Notes under the pieces: generated by a model
What the model saw: the letters and a program-made list of their open reading frames with translations, nothing else
Database searches by the model: none
What the model was told of the DNA's origin: nothing
In this document: one piece after another, positions 35,578 to 43,350 of the stretch
How the letters are laid out: each line of letters opens with the position of its first letter
Position numbering within the stretch: position 1 is the stretch's first letter
Made by a program: the position numbers and the translations under genes
Origin: Paludisphaera rhizosphaerae
Lineage (GTDB): Bacteria; Planctomycetota; Planctomycetia; Isosphaerales; Isosphaeraceae
NCBI RefSeq assembly: GCF_011065895.1
Contig: NZ_JAALCR010000013.1
Coordinates: 124,001 to 188,000, forward strand
Direction of reading: 5' to 3'
DNA: 64,000 nucleotides

Positions 35578-36531
35578 ATGAAACCTCCCTCGAATAGCCT
35601 GCTGCCCGCGGCCTGGATGATTTCGGCCGCCTTCTGTTTCGCCACGATGGGTGCGATGGCCCACGCTGTCGGGCCTCACTGCGACTGGCTGCTGGTCGCC
35701 TTCATCCGCATCTTCTGCACGTTCGTCTTTTCCGTGATGCTGGCCGTCGCGGGAGGGGCGAAGTTAGTCCTCTGGAAACCTCGGACGCTCTGGTGGCGGA
35801 GCATCTCAGGGACGATCAGCGTCGCCTGCACGTTCTATGCACTCACGCATCTCCCCGTCGCCGACGTCCTGACGCTGACCAACACCTACCCGCTCTGGAT
35901 CGTGCTGACGGGTTTTCTCCACGGTCGTCGCGGCGGCATGGCGACCGACCTGGCCTGCGTGCTCTGCGGAGTGCTGGGAGTCGTCTTGATCCAGCAACCG
36001 CACGGGGCGGGGAAGGGGGATATGGGAGCGGTCGGCATCGCCCTGCTGGCGTCGGTCACGACGGCGATCGCGATGCTCGGGCTTCACCGGCTCAAGGATG
36101 TCGACGCCCGAGCGGTCGTCGCCCACTTCTCGGGCCTGGCCAGCGTCTCCCTGGCGCTCTGGCTGTTGTTCGTCCATCCGATGACCGCCGAGGGATACTC
36201 GGTGGGCCTCGTCCCCGGGCTACTCTTGCTCGGCGTGGGAGTGTTCGGGACCTTCGGCCAGGTGCTGCTGACCAAGGCTTATGCGTCCGGACCGCCCGCG
36301 AAGATCGCCGTGCTGAGTTTAACTCAGGTGGTCTTCGGCCTGGGGTACGACGTCTTGCTCCAGGGGCGGCAGTTGACGTTGCCGAGTCTGCTGGGATTCG
36401 TCATGGTGCTGGGGCCGACCGCCTGGGTGACGTCCCGCGCCGCGAGGCGAGCCCGCAGTGCTCCCGAAGCGCCTCGGCCGAAGCCGGCGGTGGCCGAAAT
36501 CGTGGCGCCCAAACAGCGCGCGGTGGGTTGA
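35578..36531 (+). CDS. DMT/EamA-family transporter
   Basis: The 317-residue product has ten hydrophobic segments in two EamA halves of five (roughly residues 10-140 and 150-285), with the F-C-F-A-T-M-G-A opening, the D-V-L-T-L-T-N-T-Y-P-L-W segment in the first half and L-L-T-K-A-Y-A in the second. The C-terminal tail is basic and Pro-rich. These transporters export or import small metabolites; the substrate cannot be predicted. A SirB1-family gene follows after 40 bases on the same strand. Confidence 0.88.
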   Translation: MKPPSNSLLPAAWMISAAFCFATMGAMAHAVGPHCDWLLVAFIRIFCTFVFSVMLAVAGGAKLVLWKPRTLWWRSISGTISVACTFYALTHLPVADVLTLTNTYPLWIVLTGFLHGRRGGMATDLACVLCGVLGVVLIQQPHGAGKGDMGAVGIALLASVTTAIAMLGLHRLKDVDARAVVAHFSGLASVSLALWLLFVHPMTAEGYSVGLVPGLLLLGVGVFGTFGQVLLTKAYASGPPAKIAVLSLTQVVFGLGYDVLLQGRQLTLPSLLGFVMVLGPTAWVTSRAARRARSAPEAPRPKPAVAEIVAPKQRAVG

Positions 36532-36571
36532 GTCGGAATCGAATCGGCTGAGAACGGCAGGGGAATGGGCC

Positions 36572-37402
36572 ATGCGATCACCGGAATCAACGAGCCCCGA
36601 GTTCGATCGGGTGCTGACCGGAGCGACGGAGCCAGACCTGGCCCGTGTCGCCCTGGAGATCGCGCGAGACTTTCAACCCGACCTCGACGTCGAAGCCAGT
36701 CTGGCTCGCATCGAGGCCCTGGCCGCGCGTATCCGCGTCCGTTGCCGTGAGGGCGTGCCCCCGCGCCGGGTGCTCGGCCAGATCAACTGGGTGCTGTACG
36801 TGGAGGAAGGGTTTCTCGGCAACACCGACGACTACTTCGACCCTCGAAACAGCTTTCTGAACGAGGTCGTCGATCGCAAGACCGGGATTCCGATCACCCT
36901 CTGCATTCTCTACCGGGCGATCGCCGGTTTGTTGGGGGTCTCCCTCTCGCCCGTGAACTCCCCCGCCCATTTCCTGTTGCGGCTCGACGACGGCGAGACG
37001 ACGTTCATCGACCCGTTCCATTCCGGCGACCTGCTGGAGCGAGAAGCCTGTGAAAACCGGCTCGCCCAGTTGATCGGCCGACCGTTGTCGCAGCCGGAGT
37101 CGCGTCTCGCGGCCTGCTCGCCGGCGACGGTGGTGACGAGGATGCTCCGGAACCTCAAGGCGGTCTTCGTCGGCCAGGAGGATTTCGCCTCGGCCTACAT
37201 CGTTCAGAGGCGGCTGGCCCGAGTGGCCGACGACCCGCTGGAGCGGCGCGACCTGGGGATGCTCTGCCTTCAACTCGACCGCCCCGGCGAGGCCATCGAC
37301 CCGCTGGCCGCCTACCTCAAGTCCCGTCCCAAGGCCGACGACGCCGAGACCGTCACCGCCCTTCTTTCCCGCGCTCGAGCGGTCGTCGCTCAGTGGAACT
37401 AG
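36572..37402 (+). CDS. SirB1-family protein (transglutaminase-like plus TPR)
   Basis: The ATG at 36572 follows an AGGGG sequence and gives 276 residues. The N-terminal half is the transglutaminase-like fold of the SirB1/YchA family, with the typical Y-F-D-P-R-N-S-F-L-N-E-V (about residues 87-98), R-K-T-G-I-P-I-T-L and F-L-L-R-L-D-D-G. The C-terminal third is a TPR-like helical part (L-G-M-L-C-L-Q-L-D-R-P-G-E-A-I). The catalytic cysteine of true transglutaminases is not obvious. Cellular role unknown in this group. Confidence 0.85.
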   Translation: MRSPESTSPEFDRVLTGATEPDLARVALEIARDFQPDLDVEASLARIEALAARIRVRCREGVPPRRVLGQINWVLYVEEGFLGNTDDYFDPRNSFLNEVVDRKTGIPITLCILYRAIAGLLGVSLSPVNSPAHFLLRLDDGETTFIDPFHSGDLLEREACENRLAQLIGRPLSQPESRLAACSPATVVTRMLRNLKAVFVGQEDFASAYIVQRRLARVADDPLERRDLGMLCLQLDRPGEAIDPLAAYLKSRPKADDAETVTALLSRARAVVAQWN

Positions 37403-37885
37403 AGCGGCGACCGCTTGAATTGCACACGGCGGAGGAGAAAGGGGACCGGCTCCCGGCGCGAGCGCCTCGGCCCTTGGGATCGAACGGCGGCCGGGTGCCA
37501 GTCCCCTTTCTCCGGGCATCCCCGAGGCCGCTTCGGAGCCAAGGGGGACAGGCACCTCCGCTGCGCTGCGGAGCCAGTCCCCGTTGACTCCTCCGCTCCT
37601 GGTGCAACCCGATCGTTCGTCGCCTAGGATCGATCAGTCCTGGTCCGCGGCGTCTTTGCCCTCGACGAAAACCCGAGAAAACCTAAAGTCTCGGGTCGCG
37701 GACGGCCGAATCCAAGGGATGAAACCAACGGCGGCCGCCGGACGGCGAGCGCGCCGGGATTTGCACCCATTGAGTGACGGCGACGGGGCGCAACGGCCTC
37801 CCGAACGATCCAGGATGATCGCCCCGGGCGTGCGACGGCCGCCCGAGTCGCCACGCCGATCCGCCCAGGAGGAGGGCCTTTAACC
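37403..37885. other. Intergenic region with palindromic repeats; no gene
   Basis: These 483 bases lie between the SirB1 gene and the thioredoxin lipoprotein gene. The left half holds two palindromic elements listed separately. The right half (about 37600-37860) shows no repeat, RNA gene or convincing ORF; short frames there are Arg/Pro-rich. Confidence 0.6.
37434..37583. repeat. Compound palindromic intergenic element
   Basis: Bases 37434-37456 and 37491-37513 form an inverted repeat with 23-base arms and two mismatches (arms begin GGAGAAAGGGGAC). A second palindrome follows: GGGGACAGGCACCTCCGC at 37544-37561 against GCGGAGCCAGTCCCC at 37569-37583, with a three-base indel. Both share the core GGGGAC-x-GGC / GCC-x-GTCCCC, so the region is two related units in series. 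Resembles repetitive extragenic palindromes of planctomycete genomes. Confidence 0.7.
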
Positions 37886-39541
37886 ATGCGCTTCCGCCCC
37901 GGAACCCTCGGCCTGCTCGTCGTGGGTGCGGGCCTCGCCGGCTGCACGCAAACCGGCGGCCTGCGCGCCGTAACCCCCTCCGACGTGAAGACCACCGCCA
38001 GCGTGGGAGACAAGCCGCTGCCGTCCGTCGCCGGACTGCCGGACGATGAACGCCGCTCCGCCGGTGGTCTCCCCGAGTCGTCGCAATCCTCCGGCGCTCG
38101 GATCTCTGGCCGCGTGTACGACGACCAGGGCGAACCCGTCCGCAACGCCGTCGTGCGGTTGGCCATGACCGGCGCGGCCGGTGGACGCGCCGTTCATGCG
38201 ACGACCGATCGATCCGGCGGCTTCACCCTCCGGGGCGTTCGACCTGGCTCGAACTACACGGTCATCGCCGAATATCAGGGCGAGCAGGGGATCATGACCG
38301 GCCGCGCCGACGCCGAAGCGCCGGACACCAGCGTCCGGATCAGCCTCCACCCACGCGACGCCGCGGTCGGCTCGGAAACGAAGGACGCGGTCGCCGCGTC
38401 CGATCGTTCGCGGGTCAAGGCCGTCGCCAGGGCCGAGGAGCCGGATGAAACGAATCCCGACGACCTCCTCGAACCCGAAGCGCCGCGGAGAAGTTCCACT
38501 CGTCCGGCGCCCGTGAAGCCGCGACTCGAGGTGACCGAGGACGCGGACGAGGAGGTGGAGGAAGCGGGCCCCGGATGGTCCCAGCGCGGAACGGCTCCCA
38601 AGACTCGCGCTTCGGCTCGCCCCGTCGAGGAAGAACCCGTCGAGTACGAGGAGGAGGGAGAAAACCCCCTCCCGCCGGCCCGAGAGATCAGCAGGGTCTC
38701 GGCCCGCATGGAAGATCCCTTCCCCGCCGAAGAGGACGAGCCCGGCGCCCTGCCGGACGGACTGGTGAATCAGTCCAACCACGAACGACCCGATGATCCG
38801 AAGCCGGGCCGAAAAGGTCCTCGCGCAGCAGCTCCGCCGGTCGAACGGGCCCGGCCGACGTGGGCGGACGTGATCTCTGAGAGCGGCCGCGTCCCGGTCG
38901 ACGCGAATCTCGCCCAGACGTCCACAGCCGTCGCGACGACGGCCACCGTCGCCGCCAAAACCGTCGCCGTAAAGCCCACGCCGGACCCGAAGGCCAAGGC
39001 CGCCGCTCCGAGTCGGTCGACGCCTTACTGCGATTACGACGCCGACGAGCAGAAGATGATCGACTTCGCCAAGTTCGACGTCGACGGCAAGCTCGTCTCC
39101 ATCCGCGACTTCGACGCGGATCTGATCCTGCTCGACTTCTGGGGATCGTGGTGCGGGCCCTGTCGAACTTCGATCCCCCACCTGAAGGAAATCCAAAGCC
39201 GCCTGGGGGGCAAGAAGCTCCAGGTGGTAAGCGTCGCCTTTGAGCAGATCAAACCCGAGAAGCGAGCTGCAAGGCTCAAGGAACTTCGCCAGGAGTTGGG
39301 TATCAACTACCCAATTCTCGTCGCGGGATTCCAGGACGACGACGTCGTCCGGAACACGCTTCAGGTCTGGTTCTTCCCGACGATGATCCTGATCGACCGC
39401 GAGGGTCGGATCGTGCATCGCGAGCAGGGAGCCACGGCGGTGACCCTCGCCAAGATGGATCGGGCGATCACCGAATACATGGAGCGCGGCTCGAAACCTC
39501 AGTACGCCCAGCGCGAGCCCAAGGGAAGGGCGTCGCGCTAG
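37886..39541 (+). CDS. Lipoprotein with carboxypeptidase-regulatory-like and TlpA-type thioredoxin domains
   Basis: The 551-residue protein opens with a lipoprotein signal ending L-A-G-C (Cys20). Residues about 70-150 form a CarboxypepD_reg-like beta sandwich (I-S-G-R-V-Y-D-D-Q-G-E-P-V). Then comes a long, highly charged, low-complexity linker to about residue 375, and a C-terminal thioredoxin fold with W-C-G-P-C near residue 422 and W-F-F-P-T-M-I-L-I-D, the cis-Pro region. It is probably a membrane-tethered thiol oxidoreductase acting outside the cytoplasm. GGAGG lies upstream of the ATG. Confidence 0.8.
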   Translation: MRFRPGTLGLLVVGAGLAGCTQTGGLRAVTPSDVKTTASVGDKPLPSVAGLPDDERRSAGGLPESSQSSGARISGRVYDDQGEPVRNAVVRLAMTGAAGGRAVHATTDRSGGFTLRGVRPGSNYTVIAEYQGEQGIMTGRADAEAPDTSVRISLHPRDAAVGSETKDAVAASDRSRVKAVARAEEPDETNPDDLLEPEAPRRSSTRPAPVKPRLEVTEDADEEVEEAGPGWSQRGTAPKTRASARPVEEEPVEYEEEGENPLPPAREISRVSARMEDPFPAEEDEPGALPDGLVNQSNHERPDDPKPGRKGPRAAAPPVERARPTWADVISESGRVPVDANLAQTSTAVATTATVAAKTVAVKPTPDPKAKAAAPSRSTPYCDYDADEQKMIDFAKFDVDGKLVSIRDFDADLILLDFWGSWCGPCRTSIPHLKEIQSRLGGKKLQVVSVAFEQIKPEKRAARLKELRQELGINYPILVAGFQDDDVVRNTLQVWFFPTMILIDREGRIVHREQGATAVTLAKMDRAITEYMERGSKPQYAQREPKGRASR

Positions 39542-39551
39542 GCCTTCGGCC

Positions 39552-41198
39552 TCAGGAGAGGCCGATGATCTCGCCGTTCTCGTCCACGTCGATCCGTTCA
39601 CCGGCGGGACGGATCGGCAGTCCGGGCATCCGCATGATCTCGCCGGTCAGCGCCACGAGGAAGCCGGCGCCGGCCGCGATCTCGACGTCGCGCACCTGGA
39701 GAGTGAAGCCCTGCGGACGGCCGCGCAGCTTGGGATCGTCGGAGAGCGAATCCTGGGTCTTGGCCATGCAGATGGGAAGCTGGCCATAGCCGTGCTGCTC
39801 GGCCTTTCGGAACTTCTGCTCGGCCGTTTGCTGGATGTTCACACCCGCCGCGCCGTACATCACTCGAGCGATCTGCTCGATCTTGCGCTCGGGCGACCAG
39901 TCCAGGTCGTAGAGCGGCTTGTAGGGAGTCTCTGGCTTCGAGGCCGCGGCGACGACCTTCTCGGCCAGGTCGACAGCGCCCTCACCGCCGGCTCCGAAGA
40001 CGTTCGCGGCGGAGCAGGGGATCCCGCGCCCCTTGCAGAAGGCCTCGACCACGCCGATCTCCTCGGCTGTGTCGGTCCCGAAGCGATTGATCGCCACGAC
40101 GATCGGCTTGCCGAAATGCTCGGCCGCGTCGAGGTGCGCCGCGAGATTGCAGAGCCCGCGTTCGACGGCTGCGGCATCGGGCTTCGTGATCTCGGGAAGC
40201 GGAACCCCGCCGTGCATCTTGAGAGCGCGGATGGTCGCCACCAGCACGATAACCGCCGGATTCAAACCGGCCGAGCGGCACTTCAGGTCGAGGAACTTCT
40301 CGCCCCCGAGGTCGAAGGCGAAACCGGCCTCGGTGACCGCGTAGTCGGCCGTCGCCAGGGCCATGCGAGTGGCGAGGACCGAGTTGCAGCCGTGGGCGAT
40401 GTTCGCGAACGGGCCGCCGTGGATGAAGGCCGGCGCAGATTCGGTCGTCTGCACCAGGTTCGGCTGGATCGCTTCCTTCAGGATCCCCGTCATTGCGCCG
40501 GTCACGCCCAGCGACTTGGCCAGCACGGGAGATCCGTCCTTGGCGTAGCCTACGAGGATCCGGTCGATCCGCGAGCGCAGGTCGGCGAGCGAATCCGACA
40601 GGCAGAGGATCGCCATGACTTCGCTGGCCGCGGTGATGTCGAAACCGCTCTCGCGCGGGACGCCCTGCGAGCGTCCTCCGAGGCCGATGACGATTTTCCG
40701 CAGGGAGCGGTCGTTCATGTCGAGCGCCCGCTTCCAGAGGACGCGGGTGGGGTCGAGGTCGAAATCGCGGAAGTAGAGGCGATTGTCGATGGCCGCGGCC
40801 AGCAGGTTGTGCGCGGCGGTGATCGCGTGGAAGTCGCCGGTGAACTGGAGGTTGATCTTGTTCGAAGGCTCGACCTTGCTCAGGCCGCCGCCCGTCGCGC
40901 CCCCTTTACGGCCGAACACAGGACCCATCGACGGTTGCCGAAGTGCGATCGCGACGCGTTCGCCGATGCGCCGCATCCCCTGCGCAAGGCCGATGGAGGT
41001 GGTCGTCTTCCCCTCGCCGGCGGGCGTCGGCGTGATCGCCGAGACGAGGATCAGCTTGCCCGGCTTGCGGCCCGACTTGAGCACATCGAGATGGACCTTG
41101 GCCTTGTCGCGGCCGTAGGGCTCCAGGTGATCGTCGGAGATGTCCAGGTCGCGGGCGACTTCGCTGATCGGGCGCAGGGCGCTCGGAGATGCGGGCAT
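39552..41198 (-). CDS. fhs: Formate-tetrahydrofolate ligase
   Basis: The 548-residue protein is full length for the family. It shows the ATP-binding T-P-T-P-A-G-E-G-K-T-T-T (57-68), the conserved R-Q-P-S-M-G-P-V-F-G-x-K-G-G-A-T-G-G-G stretch split by no gap, and F-T-G-D-F-H-A-I-T-A-A-H. It makes 10-formyl-THF from formate, ATP and THF, feeding purine and formyl-Met synthesis. It is convergent with the thioredoxin lipoprotein gene, with a gap of 10 bases, and lies 96 bases after the ABC membrane gene. Confidence 0.97.
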   Translation of the reverse strand: MPASPSALRPISEVARDLDISDDHLEPYGRDKAKVHLDVLKSGRKPGKLILVSAITPTPAGEGKTTTSIGLAQGMRRIGERVAIALRQPSMGPVFGRKGGATGGGLSKVEPSNKINLQFTGDFHAITAAHNLLAAAIDNRLYFRDFDLDPTRVLWKRALDMNDRSLRKIVIGLGGRSQGVPRESGFDITAASEVMAILCLSDSLADLRSRIDRILVGYAKDGSPVLAKSLGVTGAMTGILKEAIQPNLVQTTESAPAFIHGGPFANIAHGCNSVLATRMALATADYAVTEAGFAFDLGGEKFLDLKCRSAGLNPAVIVLVATIRALKMHGGVPLPEITKPDAAAVERGLCNLAAHLDAAEHFGKPIVVAINRFGTDTAEEIGVVEAFCKGRGIPCSAANVFGAGGEGAVDLAEKVVAAASKPETPYKPLYDLDWSPERKIEQIARVMYGAAGVNIQQTAEQKFRKAEQHGYGQLPICMAKTQDSLSDDPKLRGRPQGFTLQVRDVEIAAGAGFLVALTGEIMRMPGLPIRPAGERIDVDENGEIIGLS

Positions 41199-41294
41199 CG
41201 GGTCTCGTCCTTCGGGGAGCTGTATCGGGGGAGCCTCAAAAATCTTGACAGAACAGGGCCTCTGCCGGCAAGCCGCGAGGAGGTGGAATCGTCG

Positions 41295-42506
41295 TCAGTC
41301 CTCGACGCCCGGCCTCGGCGGGCCGGGAATCATCCGATGCCGCCCCACGAGCCGCCAGCGTCGCAGCCCGGGAGGAGTCGCCAGGGCGACGAAGAGCATC
41401 GAACTCAACGCGACCGGCCCGGCGATCCTCCAGGGCACGCCCTGCCTGACGCAGACCGCGTAAACAACCCCCGGAACGGCCAGGATCAAGAACGGACCGA
41501 CGAACACGACGTCGTACCCCGGCACGATCCATCGGCCTGTGAAAAGGCGTCCCACAAGGCTGAGCGGAGGAGCATATCCATTCGTGTACAGAGAGAGCCG
41601 GATCGCGAGAGCGGGGAGCAGGATGAATCCCATCGCCGAGAGAAGAAAGACCGCGTATCGGTTGTCATTGGTGAGAAGCGGGCCCACGCACGAGATCCAC
41701 CATCCGACGAGCAGGGACCAGAGCAGATAGTCGAGATTCCCACCGACGAGCTTGTGCCAGGGCATCTGCTCCATGGGCGTGGCGAGCCCGGCGGCGCGCA
41801 AGGGCGGCTCCGGTGCAGGTCGCGGCGAGTGCGGCGCCCGGTCGGGCTCGCGGAGCAGCCGGTCATAGGGCCACCCGCAAGAGGCTCGGTCGGGATCGAA
41901 CGTCCCTCGCTGCGACGCGGCCCCCGGCTCGCCCTCAGCCGTCCACGGAAAGGAACGCAGCGAGATGCGCAGGCCGTCGTAGACGATCAGGTAAACGATT
42001 ACACCCGTCGCCGCACAGGCCCAGGGATGAGGCCAGAGCCGGACCATCAGGCCCAGCCCGAAGAGCGCCATGAAGGCTGGAACGTGGTCGGCCGCTCGGT
42101 AGATCGAGAGGGTCAGAAACAGGCCGTGAAAGAACAGGAACACCGCGAGAAGCCGTACCGACTCATGCTCAGGGAGCAGACCGTCCGAAAGGATCAGCGC
42201 GCCGAGCACGACGGCGTCGGGCCAGTCCAGCTCGATCGGTCCCAGGGGGAGAGGTTTGTCGACGGTCCAGGGCGTCGTCGCCAGCCAGGCGCGGTAGCCC
42301 GGCCGAAAGTAGGGATGAAAGTTGCACGCCCGGAAGACCCCGAACAAGGCGGCGGCAGAGTACAGGGCCCCAAGGCTTATCCGGTGGACGCGCGGGTCGA
42401 CGACGGCCAACCCCAGAATGCGGATCAGGGTCTCCGAGATCGCGAAGGCCAGCAGCAGGGTGCCGAAGATCGACCACGGGACGCTCAACCGAAGTCGGCC
42501 GATCAT
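41295..42506 (-). CDS. Polytopic membrane protein, probable ABC transporter permease partner
   Basis: The start ATG overlaps the ATPase stop as ATGA, a sign of coupled translation. The 403-residue product has about ten hydrophobic segments (for example S-I-F-G-T-L-L-L-A-F-A-I and L-L-W-S-L-L-V-G-W-W-I) and a hydrophilic, Pro-rich loop around residues 200-250. No ABC-2 permease motif is clear. The coupling with the ATPase gene is the main reason to call it the membrane subunit; the transported substrate is unknown. Confidence 0.65.
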   Translation of the reverse strand: MIGRLRLSVPWSIFGTLLLAFAISETLIRILGLAVVDPRVHRISLGALYSAAALFGVFRACNFHPYFRPGYRAWLATTPWTVDKPLPLGPIELDWPDAVVLGALILSDGLLPEHESVRLLAVFLFFHGLFLTLSIYRAADHVPAFMALFGLGLMVRLWPHPWACAATGVIVYLIVYDGLRISLRSFPWTAEGEPGAASQRGTFDPDRASCGWPYDRLLREPDRAPHSPRPAPEPPLRAAGLATPMEQMPWHKLVGGNLDYLLWSLLVGWWISCVGPLLTNDNRYAVFLLSAMGFILLPALAIRLSLYTNGYAPPLSLVGRLFTGRWIVPGYDVVFVGPFLILAVPGVVYAVCVRQGVPWRIAGPVALSSMLFVALATPPGLRRWRLVGRHRMIPGPPRPGVED

Positions 42507-43282
42507 CGCGGGAAGTCCTGGAAATACTCCGCGAGCTTCCGCGTCGTCTCCGGGAAGATCAGTCGCTCCAGAACGTCGCCCAGCGAGCCGCGGCACGAGG
42601 TCAGCCGCTGCAGGTCGTCGAGCGAGCCCTGCGCCAGGATCCGGCCTTCCTGGATGATGACGATGCGGGTGGCGATCTCCTCGACCAGTTCCGGCACAGG
42701 ACTGGTCATCACGATCGTCAGGTTCTTCCGCCGAGCGTGGTGCTGAAAGAGCTTCTTGAGAGTCAGCAGACCCGCCGGATCGAGGCCCCCGGAGAAGGGC
42801 TCGTCGAGCAGCAGGATGGGGGCCTCGGTGATGAGGGCCGAGCAGAGGCTGACTTTTTTCTTCTGCCCGGTCGAATACCCGGAGATCGGGCTTTCCCCCT
42901 TCTCCTTGAGGTCGAACAGGTCAAGGAGCTGGTCTGCGTGCTCCATGACGCGCTCCGGAGCCACGTCGTAAAGTCGGCCGACGGCCAGCAGGTATTCGCG
43001 TCCGGTCAGTTGCTCGGGCATCCAAAGGCTGTCGGGGAGATAGACGCATCGGCGTCGGATCGCCATCTCCTCCTCGGGATCTCCTTTCCGGAGCATCCCG
43101 TCGATATAGACCTCTCCCCGCTGCGGCGACAGGACTCCGGCCATCACGCCCAGCAGGGTCGACTTTCCCATGCCGTTCGGGCCGAGGATCACCGCCAGCT
43201 CCCCACGCTCGATTCGAAGGCTGACCGACCGGATGACGGGTCGAACGCCGTAGTGCTGCGTGACGTCGCGCAGTTCGATCAC
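42503..43282 (-). CDS. ABC transporter ATP-binding protein
   Basis: The GTG start at 43282 has GGAG six bases upstream and lies after a strong hairpin; the longer frame to 43354 would have to include that hairpin. The 259-residue ATPase has Walker A G-P-N-G-M-G-K-S-T-L, the signature S-G-Y-S-T-G-Q-K-K-K-V (unusual in having Y-S-T-G-Q), Walker B I-L-L-L-D-E-P-F-S-G-G-L-D and, in place of the usual switch His, a serine in M-T-S-P. It pairs with the overlapping membrane-protein gene. Confidence 0.88.
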   Translation of the reverse strand: MIELRDVTQHYGVRPVIRSVSLRIERGELAVILGPNGMGKSTLLGVMAGVLSPQRGEVYIDGMLRKGDPEEEMAIRRRCVYLPDSLWMPEQLTGREYLLAVGRLYDVAPERVMEHADQLLDLFDLKEKGESPISGYSTGQKKKVSLCSALITEAPILLLDEPFSGGLDPAGLLTLKKLFQHHARRKNLTIVMTSPVPELVEEIATRIVIIQEGRILAQGSLDDLQRLTSCRGSLGDVLERLIFPETTRKLAEYFQDFPR

Positions 43283-43317
43283 GCGAGGCTCCGGTCGAGG
43301 CGAGGGCGAGAAGAGCA

Positions 43318-43343
43318 GGGGAGCGGCAGCCTCGCCGCTCCCC
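43318..43343 (-). terminator. Perfect 10-bp GC hairpin between peptidase and ABC genes
   Basis: GGGGAGCGGC at 43318-43327 pairs with GCCGCTCCCC at 43334-43343 across a six-base loop. It lies eight bases past the S9 peptidase stop and 36 bases upstream of the chosen ABC ATPase start. No U tract follows. It could attenuate read-through or stabilise the upstream message end. Confidence 0.5.
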
Positions 43344-43350
43344 ACGCAGA

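Noticed and set aside
37413-37587. Short plus-strand frames over the palindromic element
   Set aside because: They encode the palindrome itself; no ribosome site and Arg/Pro-rich product.
39792-42746. 984-codon plus-strand frame across fhs and the ABC membrane gene
   Set aside because: Antisense shadow of fhs and the membrane protein; composition is artefactual.
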